From assembly GCA_964453265.1 (NCBI GenBank), contig CAYVNU010000001.1, forward strand, positions 132,667-196,666: a stretch of DNA of 64,000 bases, read 5' to 3'. The DNA is from CAYVNU01 sp964453265. GTDB taxonomy: Bacteria; Patescibacteriota; Doudnabacteria; UBA920. The notes beneath the pieces were generated by a model. That model had not been told where the DNA came from. It saw only the letters and a list, made by a program, of their open reading frames with translations, and did not search any database. The position numbers and the translations under genes are program-made. The first letter of the stretch is position 1; every line of letters begins with the position of its first letter. This document shows, one piece after another, positions 31,718 to 39,097 of the stretch.

Positions 31718-33460
31718 ATGAATATACTTTTTAAATACATTAAACCCTTTTGGAAAGTTGTGGCTTTAGCGCTTTTTTTAGCTGCTATAAACCAAATATT
31801 TTCTTTAATGGATCCTTACATATTCCGTCTTATATTAGACAACTATGTAAGCAAATTTGATACGCTAACTAGAACTCAGTTTTTCCAAGGAGTGGGGGTC
31901 TTGCTACTTCTTTCTATGGGCACGGCTTTAGTTTCCCGTATTGCCAAAAATTTTCAGGATTATTTTGTAAATACTGTAACTCAAAAATTGGGCGCCAAAA
32001 TGTATACCGATGGCTTAGCTCATAGTTTAAAGCTTCCTTACCAAGTCTTTGAAGATCAAAGAAGCGGGGAGACACTTGAGAAACTCCAAAAGGTGAGGCA
32101 AGATGTGCAGGCGCTTATAACATCTTTAGTGAATGTTTTATTTTTTACTCTGGTAGGTTTTGTATTTGTAATTGTTTACGCCTTTTTTGTAAGCTGGATA
32201 ATAGCCGTTGTATATTTAGCTATGGTTCCGCTGCTAGGTTTTACCGCGGTATTTTTAAGTCGCAAAATTAAAAATGTCCAAACCAGAATTGTGGCGCAGA
32301 CTACAGCTTTAGCCGGTTCTACTACCGAGTCTTTACGCAACATCGAACTAGTTAAAAGTATGGGGCTTTCTGAAGCAGAAGTGGGCAGGCTTAATCATAC
32401 TACCCAGGAAATTTTAAAATTGGAACTGGAAAAAGTTAAGTATGTTCGTTCTTTAAGTTTTATACAAGGTACACTTATAAACCTGCTCCGTACTATGATG
32501 CTTTTGGTTATGATGTACTTAATTTTTACTAAGCAAGTTACCTTTGGGCAATTCTTTTCTTTGTGGATATATTCGTTCTTTTTGTTTAACCCGCTTCAGG
32601 AAATGGGCAATACTATACAGGCTTACCGTGAGGCTCAGGCTAGTTTAGACAATTTTAGAAAAATTTTGAGTATGGAAACAGAACCGCTAAATGAAAATGC
32701 GGAAAAAATTGGCACAGTAACTAAAATTGCTTTTGAAGGCGTAAGTTTTAAGCATGTTACCGGCACCAGGCCAGCTTTGGACAAGGTGAATTTTCATGCG
32801 GAAAAAGGCGAGACAATTGCCTTTGTCGGGCCTTCCGGCTCGGGTAAAACTACTTTGGTAAAATTATTGGTTGGACTTTACAGGCCAATGGAAGGTAAAC
32901 AGTTTTATAACCAGGTAGAAATAAATAACTTAAGCGTAGACGAACTAAGGTCGCAAATTGGACTTGTCACCCAAGACACCCAGCTTTTTGCAGGTACCAT
33001 ACGCGAGAATTTAAAGTTTGTAAATCCAAATGCTACAGACGAAGAGTTGTGGGTAGCTTTAAAAAAGAGCGCGGCCGACAGCCTTATGCAAAGGGCAGAT
33101 AAAGGTTTAGATACAGTTATAGGCGAGGGCGGAGTTAAAGTTTCAGGCGGTGAAAAACAGCGTCTTTCCATTGCACGAGCGTTGCTGCGCAATCCTAACC
33201 TACTAGTCTTTGACGAAGCTACATCAGCTCTAGATAGCTTAACCGAAGAGCAAATTACTTCTACTATCCGTTCTTTATCGCAAGATTCACATCAAATAAC
33301 TGTTTTAATTGCGCACCGTCTTTCTACTATAATGCACGCCGACAGAATATATGTTCTGGAAAAAGGCAAAGTTGCAGAACAGGGTGCGCACCAAGCGTTA
33401 CTAGACCAAAAAGGTTTGTACTATGCTATGTGGAGACAACAGATTGGGGAAAGTAAGTAA
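31718..33460 (+). CDS. ABC exporter, fused permease-ATPase
   Basis: 580 residues: six-helix type IV exporter transmembrane domain (1-320) and a nucleotide-binding domain with GPSGSGKTT, QIGLVTQDTQLFAGTIRENL, SGGEKQRLSIARALLRNP, FDEATSALD and AHRLSTI. A half-transporter of the MsbA/lipid or drug type that would dimerise. Probably co-transcribed with the metal genes (22-base gap). Substrate unknown. Confidence 0.93.
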   Translation: MNILFKYIKPFWKVVALALFLAAINQIFSLMDPYIFRLILDNYVSKFDTLTRTQFFQGVGVLLLLSMGTALVSRIAKNFQDYFVNTVTQKLGAKMYTDGLAHSLKLPYQVFEDQRSGETLEKLQKVRQDVQALITSLVNVLFFTLVGFVFVIVYAFFVSWIIAVVYLAMVPLLGFTAVFLSRKIKNVQTRIVAQTTALAGSTTESLRNIELVKSMGLSEAEVGRLNHTTQEILKLELEKVKYVRSLSFIQGTLINLLRTMMLLVMMYLIFTKQVTFGQFFSLWIYSFFLFNPLQEMGNTIQAYREAQASLDNFRKILSMETEPLNENAEKIGTVTKIAFEGVSFKHVTGTRPALDKVNFHAEKGETIAFVGPSGSGKTTLVKLLVGLYRPMEGKQFYNQVEINNLSVDELRSQIGLVTQDTQLFAGTIRENLKFVNPNATDEELWVALKKSAADSLMQRADKGLDTVIGEGGVKVSGGEKQRLSIARALLRNPNLLVFDEATSALDSLTEEQITSTIRSLSQDSHQITVLIAHRLSTIMHADRIYVLEKGKVAEQGAHQALLDQKGLYYAMWRQQIGESK

Positions 33461-33468
33461 TTTAAAAT

Positions 33469-34500
33469 ATGTTTAACGAATACAGTAAATTTGAGATTGA
33501 ACCGCGCAAAATATCCCAGGAAGTTGTAAAAGCATTTGAAAATTTGTTTCGGGGGAAAAAAGATGCCATGTTTAGTTCAGCAGTTAGCGCTGAAGGCAGA
33601 GCAAATCATCATAAGCATGTTAATGTTGGCTGTTGCATGTTGGTTTTAAATAAAGAGTTAAACTTGGCTGAGCCAGAAGTTTTTACCGGAGCGAACACAA
33701 AAGCAAGTCCTGCCATGATGGCTTGGCCTGACCGTGAGTGCGCGGAGTCCAGGTCTTTTTTAAATGCATTAAATATACCCAGGTCAGGCAGCGCCGAAGA
33801 CCCAAACTGGAGTGGAGCTGATATTGGTATGGAGATGGGAACTTTAAAGGAAGGTGGCGTTGTCGCTGCGGTGCTAACAGTTTCTAAAAATGAAAATACC
33901 GGTGAACATGACAGATTAAACCATAGTGTTTTAATTTCTTGCGATCAGTGCGTAGTAAATTATGAAGGCTTAATGAAGTTGGGGATTGTTAATGAAGATA
34001 CTATAATTTATAACGCAAGAATTGACGAGAAAGGCGAAGAACAGGAACATGTAGAGCAATCTTTAGGTAAGCTGATCGAAGATTTTTACAAGAAAAAAGA
34101 AAAGAGAGATCAGGCTATTATTGAACGTTTAGTAGCGGCAAAACATGAAGCTTTGAATGAATACCAAAGAGAAATATCCGATATTAATTTGCAGTTTGGC
34201 AGCCCGGCTGAAAATCCGGTTCCGCCGATTATGCCAGATGATAGGTATCAAGCTCAAAGGGGCTATCAACGTGAGAGAGTAGAAGCAGTTTGGGAGGTAA
34301 TGGAAAATTGCCTAGCAGATATTATTAAAGCCGCAAAAGGGGCTGCGGAAAGAGGTCTTTCTAAAGAACGAATTGTTCAAACTTTAGGTTTAGAAGAATT
34401 TAAACTTGATCCTGATGCAGAAAAATTTACAAATAATGAGTTAAAAACTTTGGAAGAATTATTAAGTAAGGCACTGTTTCAAATTTATAGAAAGGAATGA
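33469..34500 (+). CDS. Predicted deaminase-fold zinc protein with helical C-terminal extension
   Basis: 343 residues. Residues 30-165 fit the cytidine-deaminase fold: FSSAVSAEGRANHH, VNVGCCMLVL, VFTGANTKAS, then CAE (91-93) and SCDQC (Cys158, Cys161). CAE plus CxxC supplies three zinc ligands and the catalytic Glu. The usual Pro before CxxC is Ser. The second half is charged and helical (FYKKKEKRDQAIIERLVAAK) and unrecognised. Substrate unknown; it could act on free nucleotides, tRNA or something else. Nine bases after the ABC gene. Confidence 0.6.
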   Translation: MFNEYSKFEIEPRKISQEVVKAFENLFRGKKDAMFSSAVSAEGRANHHKHVNVGCCMLVLNKELNLAEPEVFTGANTKASPAMMAWPDRECAESRSFLNALNIPRSGSAEDPNWSGADIGMEMGTLKEGGVVAAVLTVSKNENTGEHDRLNHSVLISCDQCVVNYEGLMKLGIVNEDTIIYNARIDEKGEEQEHVEQSLGKLIEDFYKKKEKRDQAIIERLVAAKHEALNEYQREISDINLQFGSPAENPVPPIMPDDRYQAQRGYQRERVEAVWEVMENCLADIIKAAKGAAERGLSKERIVQTLGLEEFKLDPDAEKFTNNELKTLEELLSKALFQIYRKE

Positions 34501-34522
34501 TTGTTTTTTGAAATCAGCAATC

Positions 34523-34550
34523 AAAAAGCCCGCCCTTAAGGCGGGCTTTT
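34523..34550 (+). terminator. Terminator after deaminase-fold gene
   Basis: AAAAAGCCCGCC/GGCGGGCTTTT stem. Its trailing T-run overlaps the -35 of the next promoter. Confidence 0.88.
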
Positions 34551-34575
34551 CAATTGGGCTGAAATATTGTATAAT
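34547..34575 (+). promoter_or_regulatory. Promoter of candidate ncRNA / micro-ORF
   Basis: TTTTCA (34547-34552), 17-base spacer, perfect TATAAT (34570-34575). Its transcript would run to the hairpin at 34747-34772. Confidence 0.55.
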
Positions 34576-34581
34576 TGATTA

Positions 34582-34780
34582 ATCTAAAAAGAGAATTTGT
34601 TGTGACTTTTAGTTTTTAAATAATAATTTTTTGTTGAAAAGCTCGAGGTCGTCACATGAATATATTTAAAATTTTTGCGATCCTTTTGAGGATCGCAAAT
34701 GGGAACTGGGCTCTGCCCAGGAATCCAAACTCTTAACGTTCGAACCGACGCCGGGCTGCACAACCCGGCGTCTTCTATTT
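34582..34780 (+). ncRNA. Candidate structured RNA with own promoter and terminator
   Basis: Three strong hairpins: TTTGCGATCC/GGATCGCAAA (34674-34683, 34690-34699), CTGGGC/GCCCAG (34706-34711, 34715-34720), and a terminator GACGCCGGG/CCCGGCGTC (34747-34755, 34764-34772) followed by TTCTATTT. It matches no RNA family I can name; 4.5S, tmRNA and RNase P hallmarks are absent. A 26-codon frame lies within it, so it could instead be a small mRNA. Confidence 0.4.
34656..34736 (+). CDS. Possible 26-residue hydrophobic peptide
   Basis: ATG 34656 has GAGG seven bases upstream (34645-34648). The peptide starts MNIFKIFAILLRIANG and stops at TAA. A short cationic-hydrophobic peptide of this type could be a membrane peptide or toxin. 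The coding bases overlap two hairpins, which argues for an RNA instead. Confidence 0.3.
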   Translation: MNIFKIFAILLRIANGNWALPRNPNS

Positions 34781-34817
34781 ATCTGTGCAATTAGTGATAT
34801 CAGTGCATCCGTGAATA

Positions 34818-35648
34818 TTATTTCCAAACCACAATCGCAGTTTTATCGCCTTCATCAACCGCATTTAGATTATGGCTCCAGGCGCCGGCGGCATTGTAGA
34901 GGGTTTCGTAGGTGTATGGGTAGTTTCGGCCTTTTCGGGTGCCGGGGTCGTTGGTTATAAAGCCATTACTGTCCCAACCTTTTATAACTAGCATATGGTA
35001 AGGGGGGCCGGGCTGGCGGAAGTTGGGGTTACCAAGTTTGCGACCGTTTGCCGACCAAATTACTAGGTGACCATTGTGCAATTCTGTTTTAATATCATCT
35101 TCCGTCATATTTTTTACGAGCTTGGTCTGGAGCCCATAAACATCGCGCAGCATTCTTGCAGTCTCATCTGAATCAATATCCAAATAATAGCCAAAGGTTT
35201 GTTTTTCCCATTCAGTAATTTTAGAAAGCTCGCTTTCTACTAATTCTGGTTTTAAGGTAAGGGATGTATTCCCATTAAAGTATTGTTCTACCATAATGCT
35301 GCTGGTTTCTTCGCAGGCTTCGTTATGAAGTTCATCCCAGTTGGCTGTGGGGGCTTGAGGGGAAAAGGGGACTTTGAGTAGGAGAGTAGTGGGTAGTTGC
35401 CCGCCTGTCGGCGAGGCAGGTTGGTTGTTAGTTTGTAAAGGTGTTGATGACGATGGTGTAATATTAGTTTTACGTGGTTCTGAGGAGATTTGATGGTTTG
35501 TATTTGGAATATTAGAAATTTCTAATTTTGGATATTTTTGGGCAATAAGAAAAATAGCCGCGCCGGCAAATAGTAGCGAGGCTATCCAGGAGAAGTGGAA
35601 GGATTTGGATTTAAAATGGCGCATAGATAGATTTAAAAGATTGACCAC
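34818..35648 (-). CDS. C39-like peptidase family protein, membrane-anchored
   Basis: 276 residues. An N-terminal anchor helix (WIASLLFAGAAIFLIA) is followed by a Ser/Thr/Pro linker and a C39_2-like domain: LKVPFSPQAPTANWDELHNEACEE with Cys112, PYHMLVIKGWD with His218, and TNDPGT with Asp234. All three catalytic residues are present. It acts outside the membrane, perhaps on cell-wall or secreted peptides. Repeat-derived QPASPTGGQ lies in the linker. ATG 35648 and 35624 are both possible starts. Confidence 0.85.
   Translation of the reverse strand: MVNLLNLSMRHFKSKSFHFSWIASLLFAGAAIFLIAQKYPKLEISNIPNTNHQISSEPRKTNITPSSSTPLQTNNQPASPTGGQLPTTLLLKVPFSPQAPTANWDELHNEACEETSSIMVEQYFNGNTSLTLKPELVESELSKITEWEKQTFGYYLDIDSDETARMLRDVYGLQTKLVKNMTEDDIKTELHNGHLVIWSANGRKLGNPNFRQPGPPYHMLVIKGWDSNGFITNDPGTRKGRNYPYTYETLYNAAGAWSHNLNAVDEGDKTAIVVWK
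35382..35420. repeat. Heptad repeat and CCCGCCTG mini-palindrome in C39-like gene
   Basis: GAGAGTAGTGGGTAGTTG followed by CCCGCCTGTCGGCGAGGCAGG (35399-35419). They encode part of the disordered linker on the minus strand. Confidence 0.7.
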
Positions 35649-35732
35649 AATTAAATAAAATTATGTAAAATTTTCGAGTTTGTGACAAATTTTTATTTAA
35701 TTTTAATTAATCTTACTTATTTTTATTTAATC

Positions 35733-36416
35733 TCAAATTATTTCTTCTCTTTTTACCAACACAAAGTTTCCAGGTGGTAAGCTTGCTGGTAAAATAAATT
35801 TGTTTATTCTAATTCTTTTTAAGTTAGTAACGGTTAAGCCGACAGTACTGAACATTCTGCGGATTTGTCTTTTTTTCCCCTCATGGATTGTTATTAAGAC
35901 TTTGCCGTTTCTGGTTTTTACTTGTGCCGGGAAGGTAGTTCCTGTGGCAATTTCCACACCGGTTCTTAATTTATCTAATTGCGAATCGTTAGGCTTTTCT
36001 TGGGTTTCTACCTCGTATTCTTTTTCATGCTCGTATTTAGGGTGGGCTAATTCTTGGGTTAAGTCGCCATCATTGGTTAAAATTATAAGACCTTCAGTAT
36101 CAAAATCTAAACGCCCAATATTCCATACTTTGTTTCTTAGTTCCTCAGGCAGTAAACTAAAAATGGTTTTTCTGTGCTGCGGGTCGCTTTTGCTGACAAC
36201 ATAGCCTTTGGGTTTATTTAAAACAATATAAATTTTTTCTGGAGTGGTTTTAACTAATTTGCCGTAAACTTTTACTGTGTCTTTTTCCGGGTCTACTTTA
36301 TCGCCGAGTTTTGCTTTTTTGCCATTAATTAAAACCTGTCCGGATTTAATAAACTCTTCAGCTTTTCGCCTCGAAGCAACTCCTGCTGAGCTTAAATATT
36401 TTTGTACTCTTTCCAT
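35733..36416 (-). CDS. RsuA/RluB-family pseudouridine synthase
   Basis: 227 residues. N-terminal S4 RNA-binding domain (RVQKYLSSAGVASRRKAEEFI, GQVLINGKKAKLGDKV), then the catalytic domain with NKPKGYVVSKSD and the RsuA-family motif NIGRLDFDTEGLIILTNDGDL carrying the catalytic Asp. KKRQIRRMFSTVGL is typical of RluB/RsuA. It modifies rRNA; the target uridine (16S or 23S) cannot be told. Confidence 0.92.
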   Translation of the reverse strand: MERVQKYLSSAGVASRRKAEEFIKSGQVLINGKKAKLGDKVDPEKDTVKVYGKLVKTTPEKIYIVLNKPKGYVVSKSDPQHRKTIFSLLPEELRNKVWNIGRLDFDTEGLIILTNDGDLTQELAHPKYEHEKEYEVETQEKPNDSQLDKLRTGVEIATGTTFPAQVKTRNGKVLITIHEGKKRQIRRMFSTVGLTVTNLKRIRINKFILPASLPPGNFVLVKREEII

Positions 36417-36460
36417 GGAAGTAAAATTAAGTTGATTTTTTAAGATGAAAACATTACACC

Positions 36461-36507
36461 TGATATATAGTAGTATGATATATCATTTCGCATAAATATG
36501 CTATAAT
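36461..36507 (+). promoter_or_regulatory. Extended -10 promoter with palindromic operator-like site
   Basis: TGC TATAAT at 36499-36507, 13 bases before ATG 36520. Across the -35 lies TGATATAT-9-ATATATCA (36461-36468, 36478-36485), a dyad suited to a dimeric repressor. Confidence 0.45.
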
Positions 36508-36519
36508 GATTGTAATTCT

Positions 36520-37053
36520 ATGAATAATTTAACCGAGAAAACTAAAAAAAATTGGCCTTTAATATTTGCTTTAATAGCGCCTTTTTTAATGATAGTCGTA
36601 GTTGCTTTGTTAATTTATTTGCCGGGTTTAGGTAAATTTCCGCAAAAAGATTTTGTATACGCAACCGGATTCGATATTTACTATGGCTCTAGAATATATT
36701 CTGTGCAGAGTGGACATTTAATAAAGAGCAGTTTTTCAAATCAGGAAAAATTAACCCCAGAGATTAAAAATCCTGAGTCTGCGGTAGTTTTTTATAGATA
36801 TAATGTAAAAACCAACACAGCTTTAGAAATAACTTTTGAGGAAGCTCAAAAATTAAATTTAGATCCGGCTAAAAAATCTGCAGATGGCTATGAAATTAGC
36901 CAAGGATCAGGCGGGGGAGATGGTTTGTTTTTTGGAGCCGGTCGCGATTATGAAAGTTATTATATTAGAGGCTATAACAGGAGCAAAAAATTAAATTTAA
37001 AATTAATAGGGCCTAATTATTCAAATTTTCAGTTTTTAGGTTGGATTAATTAA
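36520..37053 (+). CDS. Hypothetical protein with N-terminal membrane anchor
   Basis: 177 residues. One hydrophobic helix (WPLIFALIAPFLMIVVVALLI) and an extracytoplasmic domain rich in Tyr, Ser and Gly (DIYYGSRIYSVQSGHLI, EISQGSGGGDGLFFGAGRDYESYYIRG). No family recognised. It precedes a multi-pass membrane protein by ten bases and may form a unit with it under the operator-like site. Confidence 0.6.
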   Translation: MNNLTEKTKKNWPLIFALIAPFLMIVVVALLIYLPGLGKFPQKDFVYATGFDIYYGSRIYSVQSGHLIKSSFSNQEKLTPEIKNPESAVVFYRYNVKTNTALEITFEEAQKLNLDPAKKSADGYEISQGSGGGDGLFFGAGRDYESYYIRGYNRSKKLNLKLIGPNYSNFQFLGWIN

Positions 37054-37063
37054 ACATAATTTT

Positions 37064-38050
37064 ATGGACAAACACGAGATTTTAGATTCAGTTAGGCAAA
37101 TGGCAGCACAAAATCTTTTAAACAAAGAAGAACTTTTAGCAGCATTTTATGGGAGCTCTGAAATTTCTTCGGCTAAAGTAGAAGTCGGATTAAAATTATC
37201 GGACATTTTATATTTCATTGGAGCTGCTATAATTTTTTTAGGAGTCAGCGTGTTGGTTTATCAAAATTGGGATGTTTTTAATTCTGCAACCAGAATCACA
37301 ATAACCACAGGAAGCTCTTTAGCGGCTTTTATTGTTGCGATTGTGTTAAATAAATATGAGAATTTTCAAAAAGCTTCAAATGGTTTTTTTATGCTTTTTG
37401 GCCTGCTCGCACCTTTGGCTTTAAATGTAGCCTTTTTTGAATCCGGAGTTGACTACACCACTAATTCAATTCAGGCTGCAATTTTTGCAATTTTAACCGC
37501 AGTATTTGCATCAGCTTTTTATTATTTTAGAAAAACAATTTTACTTCTATTTTTAATATTATTTTCCAGCGGACTGTTTCATTTTGTAATTAATCTTTTG
37601 GTTGGTTCTAATTTTTCTTCCCAAGACCAAGTTAAAATCTACGAGTATAGGTTTTTAATTCTTGGTCTGGGTTATATGCTGCTTGGTTATTATTTTAGTT
37701 CAACATTGAGAAAATCTTTAAGCGGGTTTCTAAATGGTTTTGGAAGTTTGTTGTTTTTAGGCAGTGCTATGGCTTTGGGCGGATATTCACCGAATGAGAA
37801 TGTTTTTTGGGAATTAATTTACCCAGTCTTAGTTTTTGGCCTTCTATTTTTAAGCGTTTATGTAAAGAGTAAAGCCTATTTAATTTTTGCTAGTTTATTT
37901 TTAATCGGCTATATTCTTAAATTAACCGGCGAGTATTTTACAACAGGCTTAGGTTGGCCGCTAGCTTTAGTTTTAGCCGGACTTGCAATAATGGGGGTTG
38001 GTTATTACGCCGTTAAACTTAATAAAAAATACTTTCAAGCGCACGTGTAA
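37064..38050 (+). CDS. Multi-pass membrane protein, DUF2157-like N terminus
   Basis: 328 residues. A short helical cytoplasmic start (DKHEILDSVRQMAAQNLLNKEELLAAF) is followed by about nine or ten hydrophobic helices. The layout, with SDILYFIGAAIIFLGVSVLVYQNWD, resembles DUF2157 membrane proteins of unknown role. No transporter motif seen. Confidence 0.65.
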   Translation: MDKHEILDSVRQMAAQNLLNKEELLAAFYGSSEISSAKVEVGLKLSDILYFIGAAIIFLGVSVLVYQNWDVFNSATRITITTGSSLAAFIVAIVLNKYENFQKASNGFFMLFGLLAPLALNVAFFESGVDYTTNSIQAAIFAILTAVFASAFYYFRKTILLLFLILFSSGLFHFVINLLVGSNFSSQDQVKIYEYRFLILGLGYMLLGYYFSSTLRKSLSGFLNGFGSLLFLGSAMALGGYSPNENVFWELIYPVLVFGLLFLSVYVKSKAYLIFASLFLIGYILKLTGEYFTTGLGWPLALVLAGLAIMGVGYYAVKLNKKYFQAHV

Positions 38051-38056
38051 GAATTT

Positions 38057-38087
38057 AAAAAATCCCCGCGAGCCGGGGATTTTTTTG
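38057..38087 (+). terminator. Terminator after membrane gene pair
   Basis: AATCCCCG/CGGGGATT stem with seven T after it. Confidence 0.85.
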
Positions 38088-38187
38088 TAAATTAAGCTAA
38101 GTAAGGTTATTTTTTTGTTTTTTAGCCGAGATATTAGTAAATAAATTACAGGAATTTTACCCTGTACCATTCACCGCCTGACTCGTC

Positions 38188-38262
38188 TGGTGGTCTCGAT
38201 TGGAATCGAACCAATATCAATGCCTTAGAAGAGCACTGCTCTATCCATTGAGCTACGAGACC
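38188..38262 (-). tRNA. tRNA-Arg (TCT)
   Basis: 75 nt with encoded CCA. Acceptor GGTCTCG/CGAGACC, D-arm GCTC...GAGC, anticodon loop CTTCTAA (UCU) on GTGCT/GGCAT, T-arm ATTGG-TTCGATT-CCAAT. Partly matching inverted repeats (38172-38186 and 38266-38282, CCGCCTGACTCG type) flank the gene. Confidence 0.93.
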
Positions 38263-38282
38263 CTTCAGGCGAGTCGGGCGGG

Positions 38283-38297
38283 TATCCATTGAGCTAC
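38283..38297 (-). pseudogene. tRNA-Arg D-arm fragment
   Basis: 15 bases identical to the D-arm of the adjacent tRNA-Arg(TCT) (TATCCATTGAGCTAC), with no tRNA around them. Confidence 0.6.
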
Positions 38298-38358
38298 AAA
38301 AACCGCGAGATAAAAAAATCTTTTTAACATTCGATGCCAATATATTTTGTAAAATATA

Positions 38359-38377
38359 TGGTGACCTCGGCAGGAGT
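38359..38377 (-). pseudogene. tRNA-Arg 3'-end fragment
   Basis: 19 bases identical to the 3' end (T-arm, acceptor and CCA) of tRNA-Arg(GCG) at 38407-38425, standing alone 48 bases away. A duplicated tRNA 3' end is what site-specific integration leaves behind. Confidence 0.7.
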
Positions 38378-38406
38378 TTTACCCCGCATCATTTATCAAA
38401 ATTAAG

Positions 38407-38483
38407 TGGTGACCTCGGCAGGAGTCGAACCTGCGACCTCAAGCTCCGCAAGCTTGCGCTCTATCCAACTGAGCTACGAGGCC
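38407..38483 (-). tRNA. tRNA-Arg (GCG)
   Basis: 77 nt with encoded CCA. Acceptor GGCCTCG/CGAGGTC, anticodon stem CAAGC/GCTTG with loop TTGCGGA, T-arm GCAGG-TTCGACT-CCTGC. The GCG anticodon is unusual: most bacteria read CGN with an inosine-modified ACG. It is flanked by CCCCGCATCATTT (38382-38394) and its near-complement (38509-38521). Confidence 0.9.
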
Positions 38484-38512
38484 AGTTTATTAACTTAAAT
38501 TAGTTGAGAAAT

Positions 38513-38579
38513 GGTGCGGGGCGGGCCTGCGACCTTCAGCTCCGCAAGCTGACGCTCTATCCAACTGAGCTACGAGGTC
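38513..38579 (-). pseudogene. 3'-truncated second tRNA-Arg (GCG)
   Basis: The acceptor 5' strand GACCTCG, D-arm and anticodon arm are intact and 80-90% like the functional gene. The anticodon stem has changed in a compensatory way (TCAGC/GCTGA), so it was once functional. After GCAGG the T-arm and 3' acceptor strand are replaced by CCCGCCCCGCACCA. Confidence 0.75.
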
Positions 38580-38788
38580 ATAAAACTTTAATGATTATAT
38601 CATTTATTGTTAGTTTTTTCAATAGCCTATAATGTCGCAATTTGTTGTTAGATTTTGTTTTTTGGTAATCTTGACAAGAATATATTTTAGAGCTAAACCG
38701 AAAGTAGAGAGTAATAAAAATTAAAAAAAGAAAGGAGTCTCTAAATTAGATTTTAAATAAGCATAATTTCATAAAGGGGGTGATAGTT

Positions 38789-38965
38789 ATGCAAAATTTT
38801 TACATGTATTTATGTGATGTCTGCGGTTATAGCAAAGAATATCCAGATGTATGTCCAAGATGTGAAATTCCGTTAACTGAATACAGCAAAGAGACACAAA
38901 AAGAGTATCAGATTAATATGGAAGAGGCTATGCGCAGCATGAGTGAATATAAGTGGTATGTATAA
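38789..38965 (+). CDS. Small zinc-ribbon protein
   Basis: 58 residues from ATG 38789, chosen because AAGGGGG (38774-38780) lies eight bases upstream, one of the few strong Shine-Dalgarno sites in the window. CDVCGYSKEYPDVCPRC gives two CxxC pairs like a rubredoxin-type knuckle. The rest is acidic and helical. It stands alone in a 1 kb stretch without other protein genes. TTGACA at 38671 may be its -35. Role unknown. Confidence 0.75.
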   Translation: MQNFYMYLCDVCGYSKEYPDVCPRCEIPLTEYSKETQKEYQINMEEAMRSMSEYKWYV

Positions 38966-39047
38966 TTTTTGCTTAAGAAAAAATTATAGCTCACAAATAA
39001 TAATTAATAACTGTTAACTGAAAAACAGATGCATAATCAGACAGAAT

Positions 39048-39082
39048 AAAAACCCGTCTTGGGGATGTAAGGCGGGTTTTTT
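39048..39082. terminator. Terminator between zinc-ribbon gene and recombinase
   Basis: AACCCGTCTT/AAGGCGGGTT stem with A-run before and T-run after. Confidence 0.8.
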
Positions 39083-39097
39083 GTTATAGGTTATAAA

